In this document: positions 55,341-63,138 of the stretch, in pieces | Numbering within the stretch: position 1 is the first letter of the stretch | How the letters are laid out: each line of letters begins with the position of its first letter | Source: Bacteroidota bacterium | GTDB lineage: Bacteria > Bacteroidota > Bacteroidia > Chitinophagales > Chitinophagaceae | Length of the DNA: 64,000 nucleotides | Direction of reading: 5' to 3' | Assembly (NCBI GenBank): GCA_026391125.1 | Contig: JAPLEO010000001.1 | Span: 1-64,000 of the forward strand | Notes under the pieces: generated by a model | What the model was told of the DNA's origin: nothing | Databases searched by the model: none | The model's input: the letters and a program-made list of their open reading frames with translations, nothing else | Position numbers and translations under genes: made by a program

Positions 55341-56270
55341 TTAATCTGACTCTTTAATTTTTCCTGATCTTACTTTAAAATTCATTTTAGCTGGAACTAG
55401 TAATGCCCTTTTAAAAATTAATTGCCCCCTTTCAAGGCTCATAAAATTCATAAAGCCCGTTCCTAATCCGGCTGAATTTTCTTTCAAAATATAATACATT
55501 GGTCTAGGCAAAGGATATTGTGCATAGGATATGGTAGCCTGAGATGGTTTTGCAAACAATCCCTTTTCTACACATCGCACGCATTCAACCAATGCTAGAC
55601 GAATTTTTTTCAAGTTCTCCTGTTGTTTTGGATCATAGCTATCTCCTACCCAACTCAATCCTACAAATCCAACAACATTTTCATTCTTAGATACAATGTC
55701 AACCACATCATCACTATTTTTTGATGCAACTACATTGGCTCCAAAATCACCCCCCTTTAAAATACTGTCTTTCAAAAACCTTACCGTGCTAGTTGCATTT
55801 TTCCCATCCATCACTGCAATTCTTTTGCTTTTACCACTCAAGATCTCTTTGAGATCATTCATCGTAAATACACTGTCGGCTGATTTTTGATTCACAATCA
55901 CTGCCACTGCATCGTATGCTAGAATGGCAAACTGTGGGCGGTAACCTAAACTTGATTCAAAGATCGATGATTCTTTTTTTGATAATCCCCTAGCGATCAA
56001 GATCATTCTGGTACTATCATTTTGTAAGTCTTTCAAACACTCCACTTCGGGTTTGTAACTTACTATTATATGGGTATTCGGAAATGAAGAATGATGCACT
56101 TTGATCTGCTCTTCCATCACCGGCTTAAAACTTTCGTCGACACTGATCCGGATAGTTCCTGAATTAGGAGTATCACGTTCTTCAACTACAGCTTCCCCTT
56201 TGCCTTTACAGGCCGCAAAGAAAAGCAAAACCGCCAGTATCAAAAAACTATGTTTTATCCTTTCCTTCAT
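55341..56270 (-). CDS. PstS-like substrate-binding lipoprotein
   Basis: A 309-residue protein. Its signal ends in a lipobox (LLFFAAC, C21). The rest is a two-lobed periplasmic-binding fold with PstS-like features (RGLSKKES, YDAVAVIVN, MNDLKEILSGK, and NVVGFVGLSWVGD). No PstCAB genes are adjacent, so it may not be a classical phosphate importer. ATG at 56270 is preferred over the GTG at 56273. It sits between the small membrane protein and the TPR gene in an operon. Confidence 0.8.
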   Translation of the reverse strand: MKERIKHSFLILAVLLFFAACKGKGEAVVEERDTPNSGTIRISVDESFKPVMEEQIKVHHSSFPNTHIIVSYKPEVECLKDLQNDSTRMILIARGLSKKESSIFESSLGYRPQFAILAYDAVAVIVNQKSADSVFTMNDLKEILSGKSKRIAVMDGKNATSTVRFLKDSILKGGDFGANVVASKNSDDVVDIVSKNENVVGFVGLSWVGDSYDPKQQENLKKIRLALVECVRCVEKGLFAKPSQATISYAQYPLPRPMYYILKENSAGLGTGFMNFMSLERGQLIFKRALLVPAKMNFKVRSGKIKESD

Positions 56271-56272
56271 CA

Positions 56273-56506
56273 CTAATAGTCCCGCTTTATTCCCCTATAC
56301 AATCTAAACCCTCCATACAAGAGACAAATACCGCCAAATAGATACCTAAATGTGTTATCTACCGCCATAATTTGCTCAATTTTCAACTTTTCTGGAAAAA
56401 GCATCACTACAGCCATCCCCAATATTAATACAGCCATCACTAAATCATAAGACATACGCATTAACGTATAACTTTTCTGCTGTCTATCTCTAAAACTCTC
56501 TTGCAT
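56273..56506 (-). CDS. Small two-helix membrane protein
   Basis: A 77-residue protein with two hydrophobic helices (about 21-39 and 53-68) and an N-terminal charged segment (MQESFRDRQQKS). No family is recognised. Its stop lies 2 bases from the start of the PstS-like gene, so the two are translationally close. The ORF begins MQES at 56506, just after the REP-like region upstream. Confidence 0.7.
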   Translation of the reverse strand: MQESFRDRQQKSYTLMRMSYDLVMAVLILGMAVVMLFPEKLKIEQIMAVDNTFRYLFGGICLLYGGFRLYRGIKRDY

Positions 56507-56708
56507 GTAACATCCAGTTGAACAGGGTGAGCAATTTAGTTAATAATTCTATTGAATAACCCAAAAAAAGTCATCAAATCCAATTAATCACTACGATTTA
56601 TACTAAGATTCTAAATTTTATTAATTCCATAACTAAAAAACAATAAAAAAGCTAATAATCGTTAGTAAAAGAAGTGAAGAGTGAAGAGATAAAAATGAAA
56701 AATGGACA

Positions 56709-56769
56709 AGCCATCGGCTGGGCTACAAATTCCTTATAAAATACGTTACCCCCGGCTTTCAAGCCGGGG
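56709..56769. repeat. Two GC-rich hairpins, REP-like
   Basis: AGCC-ATC-GGCT (56709-56719) and CCCCGGCTT-TC-AAGCCGGGG (56750-56769) are separated by about 30 bases. Paired hairpins of this kind resemble REP/BIME units mobilised by TnpA-REP (RAYT) enzymes. Whether they are dispersed in the genome cannot be seen here. Confidence 0.55.
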
Positions 56770-56792
56770 CACTTAGCATCTTTCAGTTTACT

Positions 56793-56800
56793 TATATTTG
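56793..56800 (+). promoter_or_regulatory. Bacteroidota -7 element (TATATTTG) for hisS
   Basis: TATATTTG lies 18 bases before ATG 56819, matching TAnnTTTG. No TTG at the 19-base spacing; the second hairpin lies just upstream. Confidence 0.5.
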
Positions 56801-56818
56801 CCGAATTAGAAGTGATAT

Positions 56819-58186
56819 ATGAGCAAACCGAGTTTACCACAGGGTACCAGAGATTTTAATGCAAGCGTAGTTAGAAAAAGAAATTACATTTTTCAAACTA
56901 TCCGTTCTGTGATGGAGAGCTATGGCTTTCAACCATTGGAAACACCTGCCATGGAAAACCTCGATACACTGATGGGTAAGTATGGCGATGAGGGCGACAA
57001 ATTAATTTTTAAGATCTTGAACAACGGTTTAGACAATCCAGCGAAACAGGATTCCGCTAAACTCGAATTTGAAAAAATCCTATCCGGAAAAAACTCAAAG
57101 AGCTTAACTGAACGGGCACTTCGTTATGATTTAACGATTCCATTTGCAAGATATGTTGCCATGAATCATGCGCAACTAACCATGCCCTTTAAAAGATATC
57201 AGATCCAACCTGTTTGGAGAGCCGATCGTCCGCAAAAAGGCCGCTACCGCGAGTTCTATCAGTGCGATGCTGATGTGGTGGGTAGTTACTCCTTATTAAA
57301 TGAAGTAGAGCTTTCCAATTTATATGCCACTGTTTTTAAACAACTGGGCATTGATGTAACCATTAAAATGAATAACCGAAAAATTTTAGCAGCACTTGCT
57401 GAGATCTGTGGCGGCGCTGATAAAATGGTGGATATCACTGTAGCGATTGATAAATTAGATAAGATCGGATTAGATAAAGTGAAAGAAGAATTAAGTGGTA
57501 GAGGTTTGTCTGATTCGCAAATCAATACGATCGAAAACTATTTGTTGATTGATGGATCGAACGATGAAAAAATCGCATCACTCAAAAAATTAATTGGTGA
57601 GAATGCAACGGGCAACAAAGGCATTGAAGAATTGGAATGGGTGTTGAATTATCACCAAAACAGTTTTGTAGCAAATCATTTGCAAGCAGATTTTACATTG
57701 GCACGCGGACTTAATTATTATACCGGAATCATATTTGAAGTAAAAGCAAACAATGCCCAAATGGGTAGCATCGGTGGCGGCGGACGATACGATGATCTTA
57801 CTGGAACTTTTGATGTGCCGAATATTCCTGGTGTAGGAATTTCTTTTGGTGTTGATAGAATTTACGATGTGATGGAAGAGTTACAACTCTTTCCTGCGGA
57901 AGTACAAACTGGCACCAAAGTCTTGTTCTTTAATTTGGGAGATGCAGAAAGTAAGGTCGCTTATTCATTGATGCAATCCTTGCGTGATAAGGGTATTGCG
58001 GCAGAACTATTTCACGAGAATAGTAAGTTTGATAAACAGTTTAAGTATGCCGATAAAAAACAAATTCCTTACGCCGTAATTATTGGCAGTAAGGAATTGT
58101 TAGAAAATTCGGTTGTATTAAAAAACCTGATCAGTGGCGATCAGCAAAGTTTATCGAATAACGAATTGCTTTCTTTCGCTTTTTAA
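56819..58186 (+). CDS. hisS: Histidine--tRNA ligase
   Basis: A 455-residue class II synthetase. Motif 2 region RGRYREFYQCDADVVG-like, the His-specific loop ARGLNYYTGIIFEV, and motif 3 PGVGISFGVDRI are present. The C-terminal anticodon-binding domain (about 365-455) is complete. It charges tRNA-His. It is cytoplasmic. The 3' end overlaps the convergent small secreted gene by 36 bases. Confidence 0.97.
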   Translation: MSKPSLPQGTRDFNASVVRKRNYIFQTIRSVMESYGFQPLETPAMENLDTLMGKYGDEGDKLIFKILNNGLDNPAKQDSAKLEFEKILSGKNSKSLTERALRYDLTIPFARYVAMNHAQLTMPFKRYQIQPVWRADRPQKGRYREFYQCDADVVGSYSLLNEVELSNLYATVFKQLGIDVTIKMNNRKILAALAEICGGADKMVDITVAIDKLDKIGLDKVKEELSGRGLSDSQINTIENYLLIDGSNDEKIASLKKLIGENATGNKGIEELEWVLNYHQNSFVANHLQADFTLARGLNYYTGIIFEVKANNAQMGSIGGGGRYDDLTGTFDVPNIPGVGISFGVDRIYDVMEELQLFPAEVQTGTKVLFFNLGDAESKVAYSLMQSLRDKGIAAELFHENSKFDKQFKYADKKQIPYAVIIGSKELLENSVVLKNLISGDQQSLSNNELLSFAF

Positions 58187-58540
58187 ATAATACTTACGCT
58201 CGATCAATGCAATAGCAGGAACTTCTTTTACACCTTCTAAGTGGTATCCCATTACATCAATCACTACACCGGTAACTTTGTTTTCAGCATTGCGTATGTA
58301 TTTACCTGTACCTTGATATTCAGGAATTGCAAATGAATCAGGAGAAACTCTTTCTAATGTACCCGTTCCTTTATCAGAACTAAAACTCAATTTCCCCGCC
58401 TCAGCTGTAACTGTTACATAGGAAACAATACTTCCTTCAGGAAAATTAAATTTACCAGTATACTGAGCTAAACTGTCTTGTGCTTTTGCGGTAAATCCGA
58501 TGGCGATAAACGCGATCAATAAAAAGCTGATTTTTTTCAT
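58151..58540 (-). CDS. Small secreted protein, DUF3471-like
   Basis: A 129-residue protein with a signal peptide (about 1-20, TAKAQ). The mature part is a short beta-rich unit (YTGKFNFPEGSIVSYVTVTAEAG, then a GTGKYIRN turn) resembling the DUF3471 domain found at the C-terminus of beta-lactamase-like enzymes, here alone. Function unknown. Its last 36 bases overlap the 3' end of hisS on the other strand. Confidence 0.7.
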   Translation of the reverse strand: MKKISFLLIAFIAIGFTAKAQDSLAQYTGKFNFPEGSIVSYVTVTAEAGKLSFSSDKGTGTLERVSPDSFAIPEYQGTGKYIRNAENKVTGVVIDVMGYHLEGVKEVPAIALIERKYYLKSERKQFVIR

Positions 58541-58706
58541 GTGTCTGTAGTTTGTATTTGGTTACATGTAATTCGCAAACATTCATTTCAGTGTGATTGA
58601 AATGTATTCTAGCTCATTTCATTTGGCAAATCTTTTTTGGTTCTTCGTATTAAAGTGAATTGAAATTAATATTTATTTCATTACTAACCTGATGATTCAT
58701 AAACCT

Positions 58707-59903
58707 TTATAACCCTTCATAAATAATGGCTGCCCCCTGTCCCACGCCTACACACATGGTAGCTAATCCATAATGCTTTCTTGTGCGATACATTTCGTGC
58801 AATAAAGTAGTAGAAATCCTAACCCCACTACAACCAAGTGGATGACCAAGTGCAATAGCACCCCCATTTACATTCACTTTATTGGGGTCTAATTCCAATT
58901 CATCAATACAGGCAATGCTTTGCGATGCGAAGGCTTCATTCAATTCTATCAAATCCAAATCCTGCATTTTAAGATCGGCTCGCAACAGGGCTTTTTCAGT
59001 GGCCAACACCGGACCCATTCCCATAATTGCAGGATCAACTCCAGCCACACCCATACTAACTATGCGAGCCATCGGTTGTAAATTAAACAACTTCACCGCT
59101 TCCTCACTTGCCAACAACATAGCAGCGGCTCCATCATTAATGCCAGATGCATTTCCTGCAGTTACGGTACCCTCTTTACTGAAAGCTGGTTGCAGTTTTG
59201 CTAGTTTTTCTAATGAAGTTTGGCGTGGATGTTCATCCTCATTAAACCAAGTAATCAATCGATCAGCAGTCATTAACTCAACAGCAGCCAATTCATCATC
59301 CCATTTATTGGCCTCTTTTGCCGCGAAATATTTTTCTTGAGAGGCGAGTGCAAATGCATCCTGGTCTTCCCTACTGATCTTCCATTGCTTGGCCACATTT
59401 TCTGCAGTTTCGCCCATAGTATAAGGATGGTATTGATCTGCCAAGGCTTTATTTACAAAACGCCAGCCCATGGTTGTATCGAAAGTTTCGATTTTCCGAT
59501 TCCATGCTGAGGCAGATTTTGCTGTTACAAAAGGAGCCCTAGTCATACTCTCAACCCCCGAAGCGATATACAATAATCCCTCATTACACATGATGGCCCT
59601 AGAAGCATCCATGATCGCTTGCAAGCCTGATGCACACAAACGGTTGACGGTATTCCCAGCCACAGAAACAGGTAAACCCGCTAATAATGCAGCCATCCGA
59701 GCTACATTTCGGTTGTCCTCCCCGGCCTGATTGGCAGCTCCCGCAATCACATCTTCAATAGCAGAAGGATCAATATTGGGGTTTCTACTCAACAAAACCC
59801 GGATCACGTGTGCCAGCAGATCGTCGGGCCGAATATCACTGAGTTTGCCCCCATAACGCCCAATTGGGGTTCTAACTGTATCAATTATATAGCAGGTTTT
59901 CAT
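58707..59903 (-). CDS. Acetyl-CoA acyltransferase (thiolase), 3-oxoadipyl-CoA thiolase-like
   Basis: A 398-residue thiolase. Acyl-accepting C90 (NRLCASGL), H354 in GHPLGCSG and C384 (CVGVGQG) make up the complete active site. AGEDNRNVARMA and GVESMTRAPFV resemble the PcaF/PaaJ (beta-ketoadipyl-CoA thiolase) group; it may also act in fatty-acid beta-oxidation. No other catabolic genes are adjacent. It is divergent from rlmN with 105 bases between. Confidence 0.88.
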   Translation of the reverse strand: MKTCYIIDTVRTPIGRYGGKLSDIRPDDLLAHVIRVLLSRNPNIDPSAIEDVIAGAANQAGEDNRNVARMAALLAGLPVSVAGNTVNRLCASGLQAIMDASRAIMCNEGLLYIASGVESMTRAPFVTAKSASAWNRKIETFDTTMGWRFVNKALADQYHPYTMGETAENVAKQWKISREDQDAFALASQEKYFAAKEANKWDDELAAVELMTADRLITWFNEDEHPRQTSLEKLAKLQPAFSKEGTVTAGNASGINDGAAAMLLASEEAVKLFNLQPMARIVSMGVAGVDPAIMGMGPVLATEKALLRADLKMQDLDLIELNEAFASQSIACIDELELDPNKVNVNGGAIALGHPLGCSGVRISTTLLHEMYRTRKHYGLATMCVGVGQGAAIIYEGL

Positions 59904-59974
59904 ACGATGTGTCTAAATCTTTAGTTGAAAGTACTGTGTTTTTAAAGGCACAAGTTAAAATTTGTGGATTAAAA

Positions 59975-60004
59975 TTGCCCTTCCTTTCTCAAAAGGTATC
60001 TTTG
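59975..60004 (+). promoter_or_regulatory. Complete Bacteroidota promoter of rlmN
   Basis: TTG (59975-59977), exactly 19 bases, then TATCTTTG (59997-60004): a full match to TTG-N19-TAnnTTTG. The ATG at 60009 starts only 4 bases after the -7 element, so the mRNA would be leaderless or nearly so. Confidence 0.7.
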
Positions 60005-60008
60005 CAGC

Positions 60009-61061
60009 ATGAAGGAATCTTTAAAAAATATACGCCACCTCAGTTTGAGTGAGTTGGAAAGCTATTTTGAAACCATCGGAGAGAAGAAGTTCCGAGTGAA
60101 ACAAGTACACGAATGGCTATGGCAGAAACACGCCCATAGCTTTGATGATATGACCAATTTGAGTAAGGACCTACGTACTAAATTGGCACAAGAATTTTCA
60201 TTGCCTGCGTTGAAAGTGAACCTCACCCAAGTTAGTGAAGATGGCACCATCAAATCTCGCTTCAAGACTTTCGACGGACATATGATCGAAGGTGTTTTGA
60301 TACCTACGGCAGAAAGAAAAACAGCCTGCGTTTCTTCACAAGTGGGTTGCAGTTTGTCGTGCAAATTCTGCGCTACTGGTACCATCGATCGAAAAAGAAA
60401 TTTGACATACGATGAAATCTATGATCAAGTAGTATTGATCAATAGAGAATCAGAAAAAGTGCATCAGCAGAAACTCACCAATATCGTCTTCATGGGAATG
60501 GGTGAGCCATTATTGAATTATAATAATGTATTAAAAGCAATTGATCGGATCTCTGCAGAAGATGGATTGTTTATGAGTCCGAAAAGAATCACTGTTTCAA
60601 CAGCTGGTGTTTCCAAACAAATTAAACAGTTGGGTGATGATAAAGTGCGATTCAAACTGGCAGTATCATTACACGCAGCTACTGATAAGAAGCGTAATGA
60701 GATCATGCCTATCAATGAAACCAATAATATTGAAACATTGATCGAGGCTTTAAATCATTTTTATAAGCAAACACAGAACGAAATTACTTTCGAATACATC
60801 CTCTTCAAAAATTTCAACGACAGTTTGAAAGATGCGGAAGAGTTAGTGAAAATTTATAGAAAAGTTCCGGCTGATCTGATCAATATCATCGAATACAATC
60901 CTACTGATGCTTTTAGATTTACCAAACCTGATGAGCATACCACTACAGAATTCATGAACTATCTCGAAAGAAATAGGGTGAACTCAAGATTGCGTAAGAG
61001 TAGGGGAAAAGATATTGATGCTGCATGCGGGCAGCTTGCCAATAAATCAGCTAACAAATAA
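60009..61061 (+). CDS. rlmN: 23S rRNA (adenine-C2)-methyltransferase RlmN
   Basis: A 350-residue radical SAM enzyme. The [4Fe-4S] ligands are C114, C118 and C121 (CSLSCKFC) and the methyl-accepting late Cys is C340 (ACGQL). It methylates A2503 of 23S rRNA (and some tRNAs). It is of normal length. It has a perfect phylum promoter directly upstream. It converges on the GH3 gene with 23 bases between. Confidence 0.97.
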   Translation: MKESLKNIRHLSLSELESYFETIGEKKFRVKQVHEWLWQKHAHSFDDMTNLSKDLRTKLAQEFSLPALKVNLTQVSEDGTIKSRFKTFDGHMIEGVLIPTAERKTACVSSQVGCSLSCKFCATGTIDRKRNLTYDEIYDQVVLINRESEKVHQQKLTNIVFMGMGEPLLNYNNVLKAIDRISAEDGLFMSPKRITVSTAGVSKQIKQLGDDKVRFKLAVSLHAATDKKRNEIMPINETNNIETLIEALNHFYKQTQNEITFEYILFKNFNDSLKDAEELVKIYRKVPADLINIIEYNPTDAFRFTKPDEHTTTEFMNYLERNRVNSRLRKSRGKDIDAACGQLANKSANK

Positions 61062-61084
61062 ATTCGGTTAATTCCTGTTTTAGT

Positions 61085-63049
61085 TTATTGATAAGTTAGT
61101 CCATATCCAAAATGATATAATGGATTTTCAGAATCATAAGGAACGTCTTCTTTTTGCTTTTCAACTGCCCCCATAGAGGATGGTAATTCAAAAGGAAGTT
61201 TTCCCGTTGGTTTGAATTTCCCAAAGATCAAATCGAGAATGATATTATCCTGACTACTAAAATCGCCAATCACCGCCTTACTCGCTGCATTGATCTCTGA
61301 GAACACTGCAGGCCTTTCAAGGTTCATAACAGTAATGGTAGGCTTAGTTTCTATCAATTTTAAGATCTCTGCTTTTTTATCAGCATCAAAATCTAAATGA
61401 CCCTGATGAAATACTTTCTGCATTAAGAATTTTTCTTCTCCTGGTTTGAGTCCGTATGGAGTGTTAAGTTTTAAAATGATCACATCAGCATTTTTTGCAT
61501 CGGTCACCAAATTTTTATAAGCTGCTGATTCTTCTTTATTGAACCCCTGCAAATAAATTTTCGTAGTAGGTTTTAATGGCAGGATCGACTGATCGTTCTT
61601 CAATAACACCAATGATTTTCTTTGTGCTTCTAAACCCTTTTCGATAAATTTTGAGCTGTTTACAATTGATGCATTTTCTGCTTTCAAAAAAGGATTGTCG
61701 AATAGTCCCAAACGAAACTTTTCTTTGAGAATTCTTTTTACTGATTGATTGATACGATCTTCAGATAACTTTCCTGACTTCACCAGTTGTACAAGATCTT
61801 CTGTCAAAGATTCACCGCCAAACATATCACAACCAGCATCCAAAATTTTCAGCATGCGTTCTTCTTTCGTTAAATTTTCAACTCCATGTGCAGCAGCGGG
61901 TTTAACCATTAATCCAAATAGTTTGGCATCTGTTACCAAGCCCCAATCTGTACAAATGATTCCTTCAAAATGGTATTTCTCTCTCAACAAACCAGTGATG
62001 ATCTCTTTGTTGTATCCGAAGCCAACGTCCTGTTTTGTTTGTCCGACTGGTACCCCATAATAAGGCATCACTTGCGCCACGTGTGCAGCAAAAGCGCCTT
62101 TCTCAAAAGGAATTAAATGATAGGCAAAATTGTTTCCTGGATATGCTTGTTTGCCTGGAGGAAAATGTGCATCCATGCCGCCTTTCTGCGGACCACCGCC
62201 GGCAAAATGTTTCACCATACATTCTACACTTTGGTTATTAATAGTATCTCCCTGAAAACCTAGAATATAGGCTTTGGTCATTTTAGCTGCCAGTTCCGCA
62301 TCTTCTCCAAACGTGCCATTGATCCTTGCCCAACGAGGTTCAGTTGCCAGATCGGCCATTGGCGATAAGGTTAATCTGATCCCCATGGCCAAATATTCCT
62401 GACGAGCAATATCTCCAAAAGCCCTTGTTAAATCAGTGTCACCAGTTGCAGCTAATCCAAGTGTGGAAGGCCATTTAGAAAAGAAGGGGGTATAAATACT
62501 TGCACCCGGTGCATTGGGCACACCATGTCTAGGATCGGATGCAATAGTCATTGGTATTCCCAATCTCGTTTTTTCTGCAAGCTTTTGAATATTATTATTC
62601 CAAATGATCATCGCTTCTGGTGAAGGAGATTGTAAAATATTGACGTGAGTCATTTTTTTTCTGGCTACTATTTCCACATTTGATTCGAGCAATAGTGAGA
62701 AAGGATTGGAGGGTGACATTACATTACTGAGTTTGCCAGTACTATTCATCGCTGCCATATTAATGAACATGCTGCCTGCTTTTTCTTCTAGGTTCATTTG
62801 TTTCAAAAGGTCATCCACTCTTTTATTGATATCTGCACGGGAATCCTCATAAATATCGAGCTTACCATTTTTGTTCAGATCGCGAAATGCCATTCCATCA
62901 ATGGTTAGAATGGGGGCTTCCTTGCCTAGGAGGTTCATATCCTTCATCGACTGACGAGAAGTTGTAATATAATAATACGTGAAGAACCCTAAAATCAATA
63001 GGAATAGGAACAACAGGGTGAACCCCAAAAATTTGAAGAATTTTTTCAT
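61085..63049 (-). CDS. Glycoside hydrolase family 3 protein (beta-glucosidase-like)
   Basis: A 654-residue protein anchored by an N-terminal helix (about 8-28). An EF-hand/dockerin-like loop DLNKNGKLDIYED (57-69) precedes the GH3 N-terminal barrel, with the nucleophile at D368 (GIICTDWG). The GH3 C-terminal domain follows. The fibronectin-like third domain seems short or absent, as the protein ends soon after YDSENPLYHFGYGLTYQ. Substrates of the family are beta-glucosides or N-acetyl-glucosaminides. It is monocistronic. Confidence 0.92.
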   Translation of the reverse strand: MKKFFKFLGFTLLFLFLLILGFFTYYYITTSRQSMKDMNLLGKEAPILTIDGMAFRDLNKNGKLDIYEDSRADINKRVDDLLKQMNLEEKAGSMFINMAAMNSTGKLSNVMSPSNPFSLLLESNVEIVARKKMTHVNILQSPSPEAMIIWNNNIQKLAEKTRLGIPMTIASDPRHGVPNAPGASIYTPFFSKWPSTLGLAATGDTDLTRAFGDIARQEYLAMGIRLTLSPMADLATEPRWARINGTFGEDAELAAKMTKAYILGFQGDTINNQSVECMVKHFAGGGPQKGGMDAHFPPGKQAYPGNNFAYHLIPFEKGAFAAHVAQVMPYYGVPVGQTKQDVGFGYNKEIITGLLREKYHFEGIICTDWGLVTDAKLFGLMVKPAAAHGVENLTKEERMLKILDAGCDMFGGESLTEDLVQLVKSGKLSEDRINQSVKRILKEKFRLGLFDNPFLKAENASIVNSSKFIEKGLEAQRKSLVLLKNDQSILPLKPTTKIYLQGFNKEESAAYKNLVTDAKNADVIILKLNTPYGLKPGEEKFLMQKVFHQGHLDFDADKKAEILKLIETKPTITVMNLERPAVFSEINAASKAVIGDFSSQDNIILDLIFGKFKPTGKLPFELPSSMGAVEKQKEDVPYDSENPLYHFGYGLTYQ

Positions 63050-63096
63050 ATCAATCGTTTAAAAAGCCTGTAAATATAGCCTTAAAATATAAAAGC

Positions 63097-63104
63097 TTAG
63101 CTTT
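63097..63104 (+). promoter_or_regulatory. Bacteroidota -7 element (TAGCTTTG) for the pseudouridine synthase gene
   Basis: TAGCTTTG fits TAnnTTTG, 34 bases before ATG 63139. No TTG at the 19-base spacing. Confidence 0.4.
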
Positions 63105-63138
63105 GCAGCTCCTGTTGAAAAACAGCAAACTATAAAAC

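Larger units (their letters stand above)
56507..56818. other. Non-coding region with two GC-rich hairpins upstream of hisS
   Basis: About 312 bases. The left part is AT-rich; the right part holds two hairpins (56709-56719 and 56750-56769) and the hisS -7 element. No gene is seen. The minus-strand ORF here (56652-56840) is spurious. Confidence 0.6.

Noticed and set aside
56652-56840. 62-codon minus-strand ORF over the hisS promoter
   Set aside because: It overlaps the REP-like hairpins and the hisS start and has no recognisable features.
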